Source of the DNA: Pseudomonadota bacterium
GTDB taxonomy: Bacteria; Pseudomonadota; Alphaproteobacteria; Rhizobiales; Xanthobacteraceae
Length of the DNA stretch: 64,000 bases
Assembly (NCBI GenBank): GCA_023422775.1
Contig: JAFAGM010000131.1
Coordinates: forward strand, 65,752 to 129,751
Reading direction: 5' to 3'
A model generated the notes under the pieces. It had not been told where the DNA came from. It searched no databases and worked only from the letters and a program-made list of their open reading frames with translations. Positions 50,543 to 59,070 of the stretch are shown piece after piece. The position numbers and the translations under genes are program-made. Positions within the stretch are counted from its first letter, which is position 1; the number at the start of each line of letters is the position of its first letter.

Positions 50543-51070
50543 ATGTTGGCTTCGTCGCACGCACCCAATGATCTTCCCTGGCCGCTTCCGCTGCTTCGCT
50601 TCCTGCCTCTTCCGCTCCTGCAACCTGTTCTCACTCTGATCGGTACCCAGGTTGCAAAGGCCCAGCCTGACGTATTCGCGCGCCTCGGTCCGCACGCACA
50701 GAAATCTTTCGTCATCGACCCGACCGACCTTCCGTTCGTGCTGGTGCTGAAGCCGAAACCCGAGGCGCCCGCGCTCAGCGCCTGGCGCCGCGGCAGCGCT
50801 CCGCATTCGCATGCGCGTATCGCCGGCTCGTTCCTCAACCTGTTCGACCTGATCGACGGATCGCTCGACGGCGACGCGCTGTTCTTCTCGCGCAAGCTCC
50901 GCGTCACCGGCGACACCGAAGCCGTGGTCGCGCTGCGCAATGCGCTCGACGACGTCGAGGGCGGAGTCGTTGAAAGCATCACCAGGGCGTTCGGCCCGCT
51001 CTCCGGCGTGGCCGCGATGACAGTTACCCATATGCGCGCGCTCGGCGGCAGAGGAAGAAACCATGAATGA
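50543..51070 (+). CDS. ubiT: UbiT, SCP2-domain accessory factor for O2-independent ubiquinone synthesis
   Basis: A 175-residue protein with an SCP2 sterol-carrier fold (FVLVLKPKPEAPALSAWRRG; IAGSFLNLFDLIDGSLDGDALFFSRKL), as in E. coli UbiT (YhbT). UbiT is thought to hold isoprenoid quinone intermediates. The start MLASSHAPNDLPWPLPLL is followed by a hydrophobic stretch that may touch membrane. It overlaps ubiU by 8 bases; the three genes form ubiTUV. Confidence 0.9.
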   Translation: MLASSHAPNDLPWPLPLLRFLPLPLLQPVLTLIGTQVAKAQPDVFARLGPHAQKSFVIDPTDLPFVLVLKPKPEAPALSAWRRGSAPHSHARIAGSFLNLFDLIDGSLDGDALFFSRKLRVTGDTEAVVALRNALDDVEGGVVESITRAFGPLSGVAAMTVTHMRALGGRGRNHE

Positions 51071-52079
51071 GCATGTCGCGCCCCAGCGCCCCGAACTGGT
51101 CTGCCCGGCCGGCACGCCGGCGAGCCTGCGTACTGCCGTCGATGCCGGCGCGGATGCCGTCTATTGCGGCCTGCAGAATGCGACCAACGCCAGGAATTTT
51201 CCCGGACTGAACTTTTCGCTGGACGAACTGCGGAAATCGGTCGATTACGCCCATGCCCGGGGGGCCAAGGTTCTGCTGGCCGTCAACACGTTTCCACCGG
51301 CCGGCCAGTTCCAACTATGGAAGGACGCGATCGCAATCGCCGCCTCGGTCGCGACGGATGCGATCATCGTCGCGGACATGGGGGTCGCGGCCTTTGCCGC
51401 CCGCGAATACCCGCAACTGCGCCTTCATTTGTCGGTGCAAGCAGGCGCATCTTCGCCGGAGGCGATCCGTTATCATTGCGAGGAATTCAACGTCAGGCGC
51501 GTGGTGCTGCCGCGGATTCTCACCGTCGCCGAGATTGCCGACATTCATCGGCAGATCCCCTGCGAAATCGAGGCGTTCGTGTTCGGCAACATCGGCATGA
51601 TGGCGGAAGGCCGCTGCAGCCTGACCAACTACGTGACCGGTGTGTCGACCAATATGGACGGCGTATGCTCGCCGGCCGCCGACGTCCGCTATGAAGAGGA
51701 AGCCGACGGCACGCTGACGACGAGGCTCGGATCGTTCGTGATCGATCGCTACGGCTGCGGCGAAAACGGCGGCTATCCGACCATCTGCAAGGGGCGCTAT
51801 TCCTGCTCGGCGCAGCCCGAGCCTTATTACGCCTTCGAGGAGCCGCGCTCGCTGAATCTCTCGGCGCTGTTGCCGGACCTGATGCGCGCCGGGGTCACTG
51901 CCCTGAAAATTGAGGGACGCCAGCGCAGCCGCGCCTACGTCAAGTCCGTGGTGGCGGCGTTTCGCCGGGCGGTCGACGAGATCATGGCGGGCAAGGAAAC
52001 GTCGCTGACCGACCTGATCGCGCTGACCGAGGGCCACAAGGAGACGCAGGGCGCCTTTCAAGGCAAGAGCTGGAGGTAA
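51063..52079 (+). CDS. ubiU: UbiU, U32 family subunit of O2-independent ubiquinone hydroxylation
   Basis: A 338-residue U32-family protein; with UbiV it hydroxylates ubiquinone precursors without oxygen, using [4Fe-4S] clusters. The start ELVCPAGTPASLRTAVDAGADAVYCGL is the YhbU signature. Cysteines in GRCSL (185), VCSPA (202) and ICKGRY (242) match three of the four E. coli cluster ligands. The position of the fourth (E. coli Cys169, in SLCIMSEGRC) is Gly178 here (GNIGMMAEGRC). Additional cysteines are at 232 and 248. Confidence 0.93.
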   Translation: MNEHVAPQRPELVCPAGTPASLRTAVDAGADAVYCGLQNATNARNFPGLNFSLDELRKSVDYAHARGAKVLLAVNTFPPAGQFQLWKDAIAIAASVATDAIIVADMGVAAFAAREYPQLRLHLSVQAGASSPEAIRYHCEEFNVRRVVLPRILTVAEIADIHRQIPCEIEAFVFGNIGMMAEGRCSLTNYVTGVSTNMDGVCSPAADVRYEEEADGTLTTRLGSFVIDRYGCGENGGYPTICKGRYSCSAQPEPYYAFEEPRSLNLSALLPDLMRAGVTALKIEGRQRSRAYVKSVVAAFRRAVDEIMAGKETSLTDLIALTEGHKETQGAFQGKSWR

Positions 52080-52085
52080 CCGGAC

Positions 52086-53015
52086 ATGGGGACCACGCCA
52101 ACCGAACTGACGCTTGGACCGAACCTGTTCAACTGGGCGCCCGAAATCTGGCGCGACTTTTATTTCCGGATCGCCGACGAGGCGCCGGTGTCGGTGGTCT
52201 ATCTCGGTGAAACCATCTGCTCCAAACGCGCGCCGCTGTTCCGGGATCATTACGAGACGGTAGCCGAACGCCTCCGCGCCGCCGGCAAGACGGTGGTGCA
52301 CGCGACACTCGGCGAAACCGCGTCGCGGGTCGATCGACGGCTGGTCAGCGATGTCTGCGAGCGGACATCCGATCTGGTCGAGGCCAACGACACTTCGGCG
52401 GCGTTCCACCTGCGCGGCCGGCCGCATTGCATCGGCCAACTGATGAACGTCTATAACGAGGAGACGCTGCGCTTTCTCGCCAGCAAGGGCGCGCGCAATA
52501 TCTGCCTGCCGGTCGAGTTGCCGTTCTCTGCGATAGGCGTGCTCTGCACCGCCGCCGCCCCCCTGAAGGTGACGATCGAGGTTCAGGTGTTTGGCCGCCA
52601 GTCGCTGGCGCTTTCGGCACGGTGCTACCACGCCCGGGCGCATCGCCGCACCAAGGACACCTGCCTGTTCGTGTGCGACAACGATCCCGACGGGCTGGTG
52701 CTTTCGACACTGGAACGGAAGCCGTTTCTCGTTGCCAACGGCGTGCAGACCCTGTCGTGGGAATACCTGAACCTCGCGCAGGAAATCCCGGCACTCAAGG
52801 CAGCCGGCGTTTCCCGCTACCGCCTGTCGCCGCACACCTGCGACATGGTGCGGGTGGCATTCGTGTTTCGCAGCCTGCTCGACGACGACCTGACGGTTGC
52901 AGAGGCGTTGGTCCGCCTCGACGAACTGTCGCTCGATGCATCGTTCTCGAACGGCTTCCATCATGGCCGACCCGGCTATGGCTGGACTGCCGGGATCGGT
53001 AGAGCGCTTTCCTGA
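52086..53015 (+). CDS. ubiV: UbiV, U32 family subunit of O2-independent ubiquinone hydroxylation
   Basis: A 309-residue U32-family partner of UbiU. The four cluster cysteines are present: one in ETICSKRAPL near residue 40, then SARCYHARAHRR and TCLFVCDND with the C-x12-C-x3-C spacing known from E. coli UbiV. It starts 6 bases after ubiU. With Nap in the same window this supports quinone-dependent growth without oxygen. Confidence 0.94.
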   Translation: MGTTPTELTLGPNLFNWAPEIWRDFYFRIADEAPVSVVYLGETICSKRAPLFRDHYETVAERLRAAGKTVVHATLGETASRVDRRLVSDVCERTSDLVEANDTSAAFHLRGRPHCIGQLMNVYNEETLRFLASKGARNICLPVELPFSAIGVLCTAAAPLKVTIEVQVFGRQSLALSARCYHARAHRRTKDTCLFVCDNDPDGLVLSTLERKPFLVANGVQTLSWEYLNLAQEIPALKAAGVSRYRLSPHTCDMVRVAFVFRSLLDDDLTVAEALVRLDELSLDASFSNGFHHGRPGYGWTAGIGRALS

Positions 53016-53019
53016 CCAG

Positions 53020-53037
53020 GCAAATCAGCTGATTTGC
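53020..53037. repeat. Perfect 18-base palindrome just after ubiV
   Basis: GCAAATCAGCTGATTTGC is fully self-complementary and starts 4 bases after the ubiV stop. No T-run follows. It may end or stabilise the ubiTUV transcript, or bind a protein. The remaining ~290 bases up to the small gene at 53330 are AT-richer and hold no gene I can support. Confidence 0.6.
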
Positions 53038-53329
53038 TTCGAAGCATTTTCGTCACATGCAAATGGTTTGTCGAAACAGGCTAAACGGGCGCCGTTTTCT
53101 TTGCGACCGGGCGATCAATTATTAAACCGATGTAATATCTGAACAATTGTTTATCTCGACCGACCTGCGCGGCTCTTTCAATCGCGACCGTTCAAGTCTT
53201 TTCACCGCCTTGTGATCGCATCTTGGGAACGAAACAGCAGATTCCTACGTTTCCTGCACGCGAGACGTTGAACCGGGCTGCAAGCGGCTTCGACAAATTT
53301 GCAGAACGGAAGGCGGCAGGAGACTTCCA

Positions 53330-53536
53330 ATGAACCACTCGATCTACAGCGCCGATCGCACGACCCATCTCAAGATCGTGGTCGTGGCCCTCGTCGCCGG
53401 TATCCTGATCGCCGGGTTCAGCATCTCCGCGCACAACACTTCGGATGAAGGCTTCACCCAGACCGCAAGCACGCCGGTCATGAAAGCCGGCAAGCCGGTT
53501 GCGGTCACCAGCTCAGGGAGCTCAGTCGTACGCTAA
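53330..53536 (+). CDS. Small single-span membrane protein
   Basis: A 68-residue protein: a polar N-terminus (MNHSIYSADRTTHLK), one membrane helix (IVVVALVAGILIAGFSIS, ~16-33) and a Ser/Thr-rich tail. Near-identical short proteins recur in Bradyrhizobium-group genomes; the role is unknown. GGAGA lies before the ATG, and a clear terminator follows within 120 bases. Confidence 0.82.
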   Translation: MNHSIYSADRTTHLKIVVVALVAGILIAGFSISAHNTSDEGFTQTASTPVMKAGKPVAVTSSGSSVVR

Positions 53537-53622
53537 CGGAATTTGCGAATTCACGTGGTTCTTTACAGCCCCCCAAAGGCCGCGTGGATAATAAGACCCC
53601 AACTACCCCCAAGTTGACTGCT

Positions 53623-53656
53623 GAAAACGCCCGCTCCCCACGGGCGTTTTCTTTTT
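53623..53656 (+). terminator. Rho-independent terminator between small membrane protein and anti-sigma gene
   Basis: GAAAACGCCCG and CGGGCGTTTTC form an 11-bp stem with a 7-base loop, followed by five T. The A-rich left flank means it could also serve the convergent anti-sigma gene ending at 53666. Confidence 0.92.
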
Positions 53657-53665
53657 GCGGGGCCG

Positions 53666-54574
53666 TCAGCGTGGCGCGGCGACCGCCGGCACCGTCTCGA
53701 TCAGCTTGCCGGTATAGACCGGCGCCGAGGTCGGCTGACCGGTCGGCGAGCCGCCGGCCTGCTCGACGGTAACCGCAAAGGTCGCGGCGTTGATCGTGGC
53801 GGAGTCGAAGTCGGCAAGCACCGGACGCGCGGTGAAGTCACTGCCGCCGATCACGCCGAGCGAGCGCGGCTGCGGCAGCCGGTCGGAGATCAGCCACAGC
53901 TCAAAGCTCTTGCCGGGCTCGGCGTCGGCCCCCACCTTGCGAACCGTGAAATTCCTGGTGGCGGCATCGACGGTCAGGATGAACGCGGGCGAGCCGCCGT
54001 CGCGCTGCAGCAGGGCGACATATTGCGCCGACGGTGTCGGCGGCGGTGCAGGCGTCTTCACCTCCACCGTCTGGATGCGTGGCTTGGGCCGCAGCGCGCT
54101 GGGTAGCAGCTCCGGCTGGTAGACCTGCACCGCCAGCATCGCGACCAGGGCCGCGGCCAGCGCGGTCGCGATCGAGGCCACATTCCGCCAGCGGCGCGCC
54201 GCCCGGTTCGACAATTCGACGACGTTCGAAGAGGCGGCCGTCGCGGGCGGCGCTTCCATGACCGCCGGGGCCACCTCAGGCGCGACCGCCGGTTCGTGCG
54301 GCGCAGGCCGGGCCGGTTCGGGATGCACCAGCGGTGCGGGCTGCGCGCCGGCATGAGCGATCGCGGCCTTGATGTTTTCCCACACGACCGGCCGCGGCTC
54401 GATCGATCCGACCATCTGGTTCAGCGCCCCGAGACGATGCTCCCAGGAGCGGACGATCGCGGTGAATTCGGTGTCGACGGCCATCATGGTTTCGACCTGC
54501 GCGCGCTCACCGGCATCGAGTGTGCCGAGCGCGTATTCCGCGGCGAGCGCGATATGGTCTTCGCTATAGGCCAT
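53666..54574 (-). CDS. Anti-sigma factor, RskA/ChrR-like
   Basis: A 302-residue membrane-bound regulator. The N-terminal ~85 residues are a cytoplasmic anti-sigma helix bundle (IALAAEYALGTLDAGERAQVETMM; later WEHRLGALNQMV). A Pro/Ala-rich linker leads to one membrane helix (~135-155, VASIATALAAALVAMLAVQVY) and an RskA-type C-terminal domain (FELWLISDRLPQPRSLGVIGG). It should hold the ECF sigma factor encoded just upstream until an envelope signal releases it. The ATG at 54572-54574 overlaps the sigma stop by one base (TGATG), giving balanced translation. Confidence 0.9.
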   Translation of the reverse strand: MAYSEDHIALAAEYALGTLDAGERAQVETMMAVDTEFTAIVRSWEHRLGALNQMVGSIEPRPVVWENIKAAIAHAGAQPAPLVHPEPARPAPHEPAVAPEVAPAVMEAPPATAASSNVVELSNRAARRWRNVASIATALAAALVAMLAVQVYQPELLPSALRPKPRIQTVEVKTPAPPPTPSAQYVALLQRDGGSPAFILTVDAATRNFTVRKVGADAEPGKSFELWLISDRLPQPRSLGVIGGSDFTARPVLADFDSATINAATFAVTVEQAGGSPTGQPTSAPVYTGKLIETVPAVAAPR

Positions 54575-55119
54575 CAAAGTCCAAGACACTCCCGGATATC
54601 CAGCATGCTGCGGCGCAGCCAGGTCTTCACCGTGTTCACCGGCGTCTCGAACTTGGCCGCCAGCTGCTCACGGCTCCAGCCGTTGTAATAGGCCAGCAGC
54701 ACGAGCTTCTGCCGATCCGGCTCGAGACGGCCGACGCATTCCAGCAACCGCTTCAACTCTTCCGTCATCTCGCGACGCGCCAGCGGATCGGGTGAATCGG
54801 CAGCCACTTCCATGGCGGTCGGTTCCTCCTCGATCGAGGTTTCGCCCTTCTTGCGCACCACGTCGATGGCGCGGTTGCGCGCGATCGACGCCATCCATGT
54901 GATCGGCGACGCGAGAGCCGGATTGAACTGTCCGGCACCGTTCCAGATCTTGACGTAGGCCTCCTGAATCACCTCCTCGGCGAGATCCTGACGCCGCAAG
55001 ATACGGACAACCACGCCGAACAGTTTCGCGCGCGTGGCGGCGTAGAGGCGCTCAAAGGCTGCCTCATCCCCCTTCGCCACAGCGGCAATCAGCCATACCA
55101 GTTCGGCTGGCGTCAGCAT
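54574..55119 (-). CDS. ECF family RNA polymerase sigma factor (SigK-like)
   Basis: A 181-residue ECF sigma factor. Region 2 contains DLAEEVIQEAYVKIWNGAGQF and the promoter-melting ITWMASIARNRAIDVVRK. Region 4 is RQKLVLLAYYNGWSREQLAAKFETPVNTVKTWLRRSM. It is paired with an RskA-type anti-sigma gene, the layout of the SigK-RskA group. Target promoters were not identified. Confidence 0.93.
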   Translation of the reverse strand: MLTPAELVWLIAAVAKGDEAAFERLYAATRAKLFGVVVRILRRQDLAEEVIQEAYVKIWNGAGQFNPALASPITWMASIARNRAIDVVRKKGETSIEEEPTAMEVAADSPDPLARREMTEELKRLLECVGRLEPDRQKLVLLAYYNGWSREQLAAKFETPVNTVKTWLRRSMLDIRECLGL

Positions 55120-55242
55120 TCACCTTCCCCAAAATCGCGATCCCCCATCGCGCCTTACGCGGGGAGCAATCCAGAAGTTTCGTAGCATATCTTGCGGCAA
55201 ACGGGTCACCAAGCCGACGATTCCTCCCGTATCAACAACGAA

Positions 55243-55268
55243 AAACCCGGGCTTTGCAGCCCGGGTTT
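55243..55268 (-). terminator. Rho-independent terminator after fliJ
   Basis: AAACCCGGGCT and AGCCCGGGTTT form an 11-bp stem with a 4-base loop. Read on the minus strand a T-run follows, 32 bases after the fliJ stop, ending the fliI-fliJ transcript. Confidence 0.9.
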
Positions 55269-55299
55269 GGCATTGTTCAGAGCCGGTAGGGAGGCGTGC

Positions 55300-55722
55300 T
55301 CAGGCGATGGCCCCGCCAAGGCGGGCGCGCATCAGGCCGATCGAGTCCATGTCGGCCTGCTCCCGGGCGTTCTCCTCGGCGCGTTCGCGCGCCTGGTCGC
55401 GCTCGTCAAGCAGTTCGACCTTCTTCAGTTCCTCGAACGCCTCGCCCAAAAGGCTCTTGGCGTCTTCGAGCTGGACGCGCAGTTCGTCGGCCGAACGCGT
55501 CAGGTTCTCGCGCCGCTGGATCGCAGCCTTGGCGTAGGTCGGATAGGCGAAATGGGTCGGGTCGTTGATCCCGGCCCGCTCCTGCTCGGTCTGGATTTCG
55601 CGCTCGAGGTCAACCGACATGCGCTGGAAATCGGCGATCATGCCTTCGATCTGGGTAACCCTTCGGCGCTTCTCGTCGACCTGAAATTTCTTCAGGCGGA
55701 TCAGCGTTTCGCGTGACTTCAT
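55300..55722 (-). CDS. fliJ: Flagellar export chaperone FliJ
   Basis: A 140-residue, almost wholly helical coiled-coil protein (SRETLIRLKKFQVDEKRRRVTQIEGMI; later EELKKVELLDERDQARERAEE). FliJ fits in the FliI ATPase ring like the gamma subunit of F1 and escorts export substrates. The length and the position after fliI match. The ATG at 55720-55722 is used; a longer frame begins with non-helical sequence. Confidence 0.9.
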   Translation of the reverse strand: MKSRETLIRLKKFQVDEKRRRVTQIEGMIADFQRMSVDLEREIQTEQERAGINDPTHFAYPTYAKAAIQRRENLTRSADELRVQLEDAKSLLGEAFEELKKVELLDERDQARERAEENAREQADMDSIGLMRARLGGAIA

Positions 55723-55830
55723 CGACTCATACTCCCCAGAAGTCCCAATTTGAACGCGGGACACTGCCGGTTCCCCGGGGGGCCCCACCGGCATCGTTAA
55801 TCATGTGCCGGGGATGATGGCCTGACAAAG

Positions 55831-57156
55831 TTAGCGTTCCGTTTCCAAATTGGTGAGGATCTGGGCCAATTGCCGGTAGCCGTCGCCCAGGCTCGATTTT
55901 TCATCCTTGGCCTGGCGCAGGAAGGCCTCCAGCGGCTCGTGCAGCCGGATCGCCTCGTCGACTTCGGGGCTCGACCCCGTCCGATAGGCGCCGAGCCGGA
56001 TCAGTTCCTCCATATCGGCATAGGTGGCCATGACCTGCCGGCCGCGCTGGATCACGGGCAAATAGGCGGGATCGGCCGACCGCGGCATGGTCCGGGAAAC
56101 CGATTTGAGGATGTTGATGGCAGGAAAGCGCCCACGCTCGGCGATCGAACGCTGCATCACGATGTGGCCGTCCAGGATGCCGCGCACCGCGTCCGCGATC
56201 GGCTCGTTGTGGTCGTCGCCGTCGACCAGCACCGTGAAAATGGCGGTGATGGTACCGACGCCGGTTCCGGGCCCTGCCCGCTCCAGCAACTTCGGCAGCT
56301 CGGTGAACACGGTCGGTGTATAGCCCTTGGCGGTCGGAGGCTCGCCGGCCGACAGACCGATCTCGCGCTGCGCCATCGCAAAGCGCGTGACCGAATCCAT
56401 CAGGCACAGCACGTCCTTGTCCTCGTCGCGGAAATATTCCGCGATCGCCAGCGTCAGGTAGGCCGCCTGGCGCCGCATCAAGGCCGGCTCGTCCGATGTC
56501 GCCACCACCACGACCGAGCGCGCCAGACCCTCGTCGCCGAGATCCTCCTGCAGGAACTCCTGCACCTCGCGGCCGCGTTCGCCGATCAGGCCGATGACCG
56601 TAATGTCCGCATCGACGTTACGGGCCAGCATCGAGAGCAGCACCGATTTGCCGACGCCGGAACCGGCGAAGATGCCGAGCCGCTGGCCGCGGCAGCAGGT
56701 CAGGAACGTATTGAGCGCACGTACGCCGAGGTCGAGCGGGGCACCGACGCGCTTGCGCGAATGCGCGGGCGGCGGTGAATTGCGGAAAGGCATCGGCGAC
56801 GGGCCCTGCACCAGCGGACCCTTGCCGTCGATCGGCTCTCCCATCGCATTGACGACACGGCCGAGCCAGGCCGGTGACGGCCGCACCTGGCTGGCCGCCG
56901 TCGCTATGACGGCACGGCAACCGCGCCTGACACCATCAAGGCCGCCGAACGGCATCACGACAGCGTTGCTGCCGGAAAAACCGATGACCTCCGCAGCAAT
57001 AAATCGGTTACCACCTGTCTCTATGACTATGCGTGCGCCGACCGACATGGCATGAATCGGGCCGGCTATTTCGACCATCAGGCCGCGCACGCCCACGACG
57101 CGGCCATATATATTGACACCGTCGATGTCGCCGATCTGGTCCGCAAGCGCCTTCAT
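55831..57156 (-). CDS. fliI: Flagellum-specific ATP synthase FliI
   Basis: A 441-residue ATPase energising flagellar export. The Walker A motif is [16 protein letters not shown] (~165-180), Walker B lies in [14 protein letters not shown], and the C-terminal helical domain ends [12 protein letters not shown]. The start [13 protein letters not shown] at 57154-57156 is chosen; an in-frame ATG 24 bases upstream is possible. fliJ follows after 108 bases. A near-consensus CtrA site lies 40 bases upstream. Confidence 0.95.
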   Translation of the reverse strand: MKALADQIGDIDGVNIYGRVVGVRGLMVEIAGPIHAMSVGARIVIETGGNRFIAAEVIGFSGSNAVVMPFGGLDGVRRGCRAVIATAASQVRPSPAWLGRVVNAMGEPIDGKGPLVQGPSPMPFRNSPPPAHSRKRVGAPLDLGVRALNTFLTCCRGQRLGIFAGSGVGKSVLLSMLARNVDADITVIGLIGERGREVQEFLQEDLGDEGLARSVVVVATSDEPALMRRQAAYLTLAIAEYFRDEDKDVLCLMDSVTRFAMAQREIGLSAGEPPTAKGYTPTVFTELPKLLERAGPGTGVGTITAIFTVLVDGDDHNEPIADAVRGILDGHIVMQRSIAERGRFPAINILKSVSRTMPRSADPAYLPVIQRGRQVMATYADMEELIRLGAYRTGSSPEVDEAIRLHEPLEAFLRQAKDEKSSLGDGYRQLAQILTNLETER

Positions 57157-57195
57157 TGCGAAAACCTTAAGTTTCCGCACCTTAGACGCCGATGT

Positions 57196-57211
57196 TTAAC
57201 CTCGTGTTTAC
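57196..57211 (-). promoter_or_regulatory. Near-consensus CtrA binding site upstream of fliI
   Basis: TTAA-CCTCGTG-TTTAC (plus-strand reading) matches TTAA-N7-TTAAC with one substitution and sits 40 bases before the fliI start codon. Confidence 0.45.
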
Positions 57212-57277
57212 CCGCATCGTTAATCATTACGTCACTGTCTTTGGTGACTGAGAGCGCTCGCCCATCAGAAGAAGGGT

Positions 57278-57447
57278 GAATCGCGAGAGTCGGTTAGGCC
57301 CGTCTCTTCATCTGGAGCATGAGTAGGCAAGGTTAGGAAAAGCTGCTTTCGCGCAACATCTTAGGGCGATTCGATAAAAATTGCACTTAAAGAGCTTGCG
57401 AACCGGAATCAGATTTTGTTAACCATATGTCTGTCAGGATCCGAATC
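57278..57447. promoter_or_regulatory. Five GANTC (CcrM) sites upstream of ctrA
   Basis: GANTC words occur at 57278 (GAATC), 57287 (GAGTC), 57368 (GATTC), 57406 (GAATC) and 57443 (GAATC), within 170 bases of the 367-base fliI-ctrA gap. GANTC is the CcrM methylation target, and methylation state of the ctrA promoter controls its timing in Caulobacter. A TTAACC half-site for CtrA is at 57419-57424. Confidence 0.6.
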
Positions 57448-57523
57448 AGTTGTTCAAAGGCGTTTTGAGTGCCGCAGGTGCGGCCGACCTGACGCCCGGA
57501 GCGGCGGACTAAAGGGGACTGGC

Positions 57524-58225
57524 ATGCGCGTTTTGCTGATTGAAGATGACAGCGCGGTTGCGCAGTCAATCGAGTTGATGCTGAAATCCGAGAGTTTCAA
57601 CGTCTATACGACGGATCTCGGAGAGGAAGGCGTCGACCTCGGTAAACTTTACGATTACGACATTATCCTTCTCGACCTCAACCTGCCCGACATGTCCGGT
57701 TACGACGTGCTCAAGCAGCTTCGGGTATCGAAGATCAAGACCCCCATTCTGATCCTTTCCGGCCTCGCCGGCATCGAGGATAAGGTCAAGGGTCTCGGCG
57801 TCGGCGCCGACGACTACATGACCAAGCCGTTCCACAAGGACGAACTGGTCGCCCGCATCCACGCCATCGTGCGTCGTTCCAAGGGCCACGCCCAGTCGGT
57901 CATCCAGACCGGCGATCTCGTGGTCAATCTCGATACCAAGACGGTCGAGGTCGGCGGCCAGCGGGTGCATCTGACGGGCAAGGAATACCAGATGCTGGAG
58001 CTGCTCTCGCTCCGCAAGGGTACCACGCTCACGAAGGAAATGTTCCTCAACCACCTCTACGGCGGCATGGACGAGCCCGAACTGAAGATCATCGACGTCT
58101 TCATCTGCAAACTGCGCAAGAAGCTGGCGAACGCCTCCGAAGGCCGCAACTTCATTGAAACCGTGTGGGGCCGCGGCTACGTGCTGCGCGAGCCGCACGA
58201 GGCGGACGAGCGCATCCCCGCCTGA
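57524..58225 (+). CDS. ctrA: Cell-cycle response regulator CtrA
   Basis: A 233-residue OmpR-type regulator, the alphaproteobacterial cell-cycle master regulator. The receiver shows [20 protein letters not shown], the phosphoacceptor Asp in [17 protein letters not shown], and [17 protein letters not shown]. The DNA-binding domain contains [20 protein letters not shown] and [20 protein letters not shown], which are nearly invariant in CtrA. The ATG at 57524 has AAAGGGG upstream; longer reading is not family-like. A clear terminator follows. Confidence 0.97.
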   Translation: MRVLLIEDDSAVAQSIELMLKSESFNVYTTDLGEEGVDLGKLYDYDIILLDLNLPDMSGYDVLKQLRVSKIKTPILILSGLAGIEDKVKGLGVGADDYMTKPFHKDELVARIHAIVRRSKGHAQSVIQTGDLVVNLDTKTVEVGGQRVHLTGKEYQMLELLSLRKGTTLTKEMFLNHLYGGMDEPELKIIDVFICKLRKKLANASEGRNFIETVWGRGYVLREPHEADERIPA

Positions 58226-58268
58226 GCAGGGGTTTTAGGCGAGCCGCAAGGCTCCTCCTCCCGACTGG

Positions 58269-58297
58269 ACCCCGCCGCAATGGCGGGGTTTTGTTTT
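58269..58297 (+). terminator. Rho-independent terminator after ctrA
   Basis: ACCCCGCC and GGCGGGGT form an 8-bp stem around GCAAT, followed by TTTGTTTT, 43 bases after the ctrA stop. Confidence 0.9.
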
Positions 58298-58337
58298 GGA
58301 CGGATGGCCTTGCATCCCGCCGGGATGATCGCCAGTC

Positions 58338-58442
58338 CTGGAGCCTTTTCCGTTCCGATTGAATCGGAACGGGGCTCCAGATTCTTGTTTTGACGCGTTT
58401 TCTTGACGCGAACCGGTTTCCACTTCGCTCGAAAACGCTCTA
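58338..58442 (-). repeat. Dispersed ~105-bp repeat with inverted ends, copy 2
   Basis: Read on the minus strand it starts TAGAGCGTTTTCGAGCGAAG and ends GGCTCCAG, aligning along its length with copy 1 at 43196-43301, including the internal hairpin (here CCGTTCCGATT/AATCGGAACGG). Its end supplies the TAG stop codon of the gene at 58440-58934. Confidence 0.88.
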
Positions 58443-58934
58443 CACGCCCAACGCTGTCGATATCTCGCCAAGCGTCGCCTTCTCGGCGTCGCTCACCCTC
58501 ACGCCGGCACTGAACAGGCCTCCGCCTTCCGAGGCCGCCTCGGCGGTGCTTTGACTGATCTGCCGGAGCCAGCTCTTGAATTCCGCAGCGTCTCCGGGTG
58601 CCTTCGCGGCGAGCAGGGCGGAAACCTGCCGGAGTTCGTCGATGCACTTGCTTTTCATTTCGGCCGGCTTGCTGTTCGCAAATTTTTCCTTCAGCCCGTC
58701 TCGAGCAGCGCTTCGCCCTTCGCCGCTGGAAAAGTCCGTCACGACCGACTTGACCAGCGCATTGGTGTCGGAGCCGGTGACCGCCCGGGTGAGCGCGGTG
58801 CCTCCGGCAAAGGACTCCTTCAACAGTCCCCAGAGCCCGCTGGGCTCGGCCGCGGTGATGGCCATGCCGGCGATCATCGGGCTCTCCAGCAACAGCGTCC
58901 ACTCTTCCTTGGTGAAGCTCGTCTTGTCAGCCAT
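58440..58934 (-). CDS. Hypothetical helical protein
   Basis: A 164-residue soluble protein, largely helical (FTKEEWTLLLESPMIAGMAITAAEPSGLWGLL; FKSWLRQISQSTAEAASEGG). I have seen similar 'TKEEW..L..SP...G..V..A.PSG..G..KE' proteins in several bacterial groups but cannot name a function. It starts with a clean ATG at 58934. Its stop codon lies inside the dispersed repeat, so the C-terminus may have been changed by repeat insertion, although the end reads as plausible protein. Confidence 0.75.
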   Translation of the reverse strand: MADKTSFTKEEWTLLLESPMIAGMAITAAEPSGLWGLLKESFAGGTALTRAVTGSDTNALVKSVVTDFSSGEGRSAARDGLKEKFANSKPAEMKSKCIDELRQVSALLAAKAPGDAAEFKSWLRQISQSTAEAASEGGGLFSAGVRVSDAEKATLGEISTALGV

Positions 58935-59070
58935 TGATCCTGCTCCTGCTGAAACTCAAACGACGGATGAACACGAATGCGGATCGAGCGAGCCGCGACA
59001 GCGCGCAAACTTCCACCAGTACGTCGCGCTGCCGTCCGGCCCAGCCCGGACGGCGTCGCATTCCGACGGT

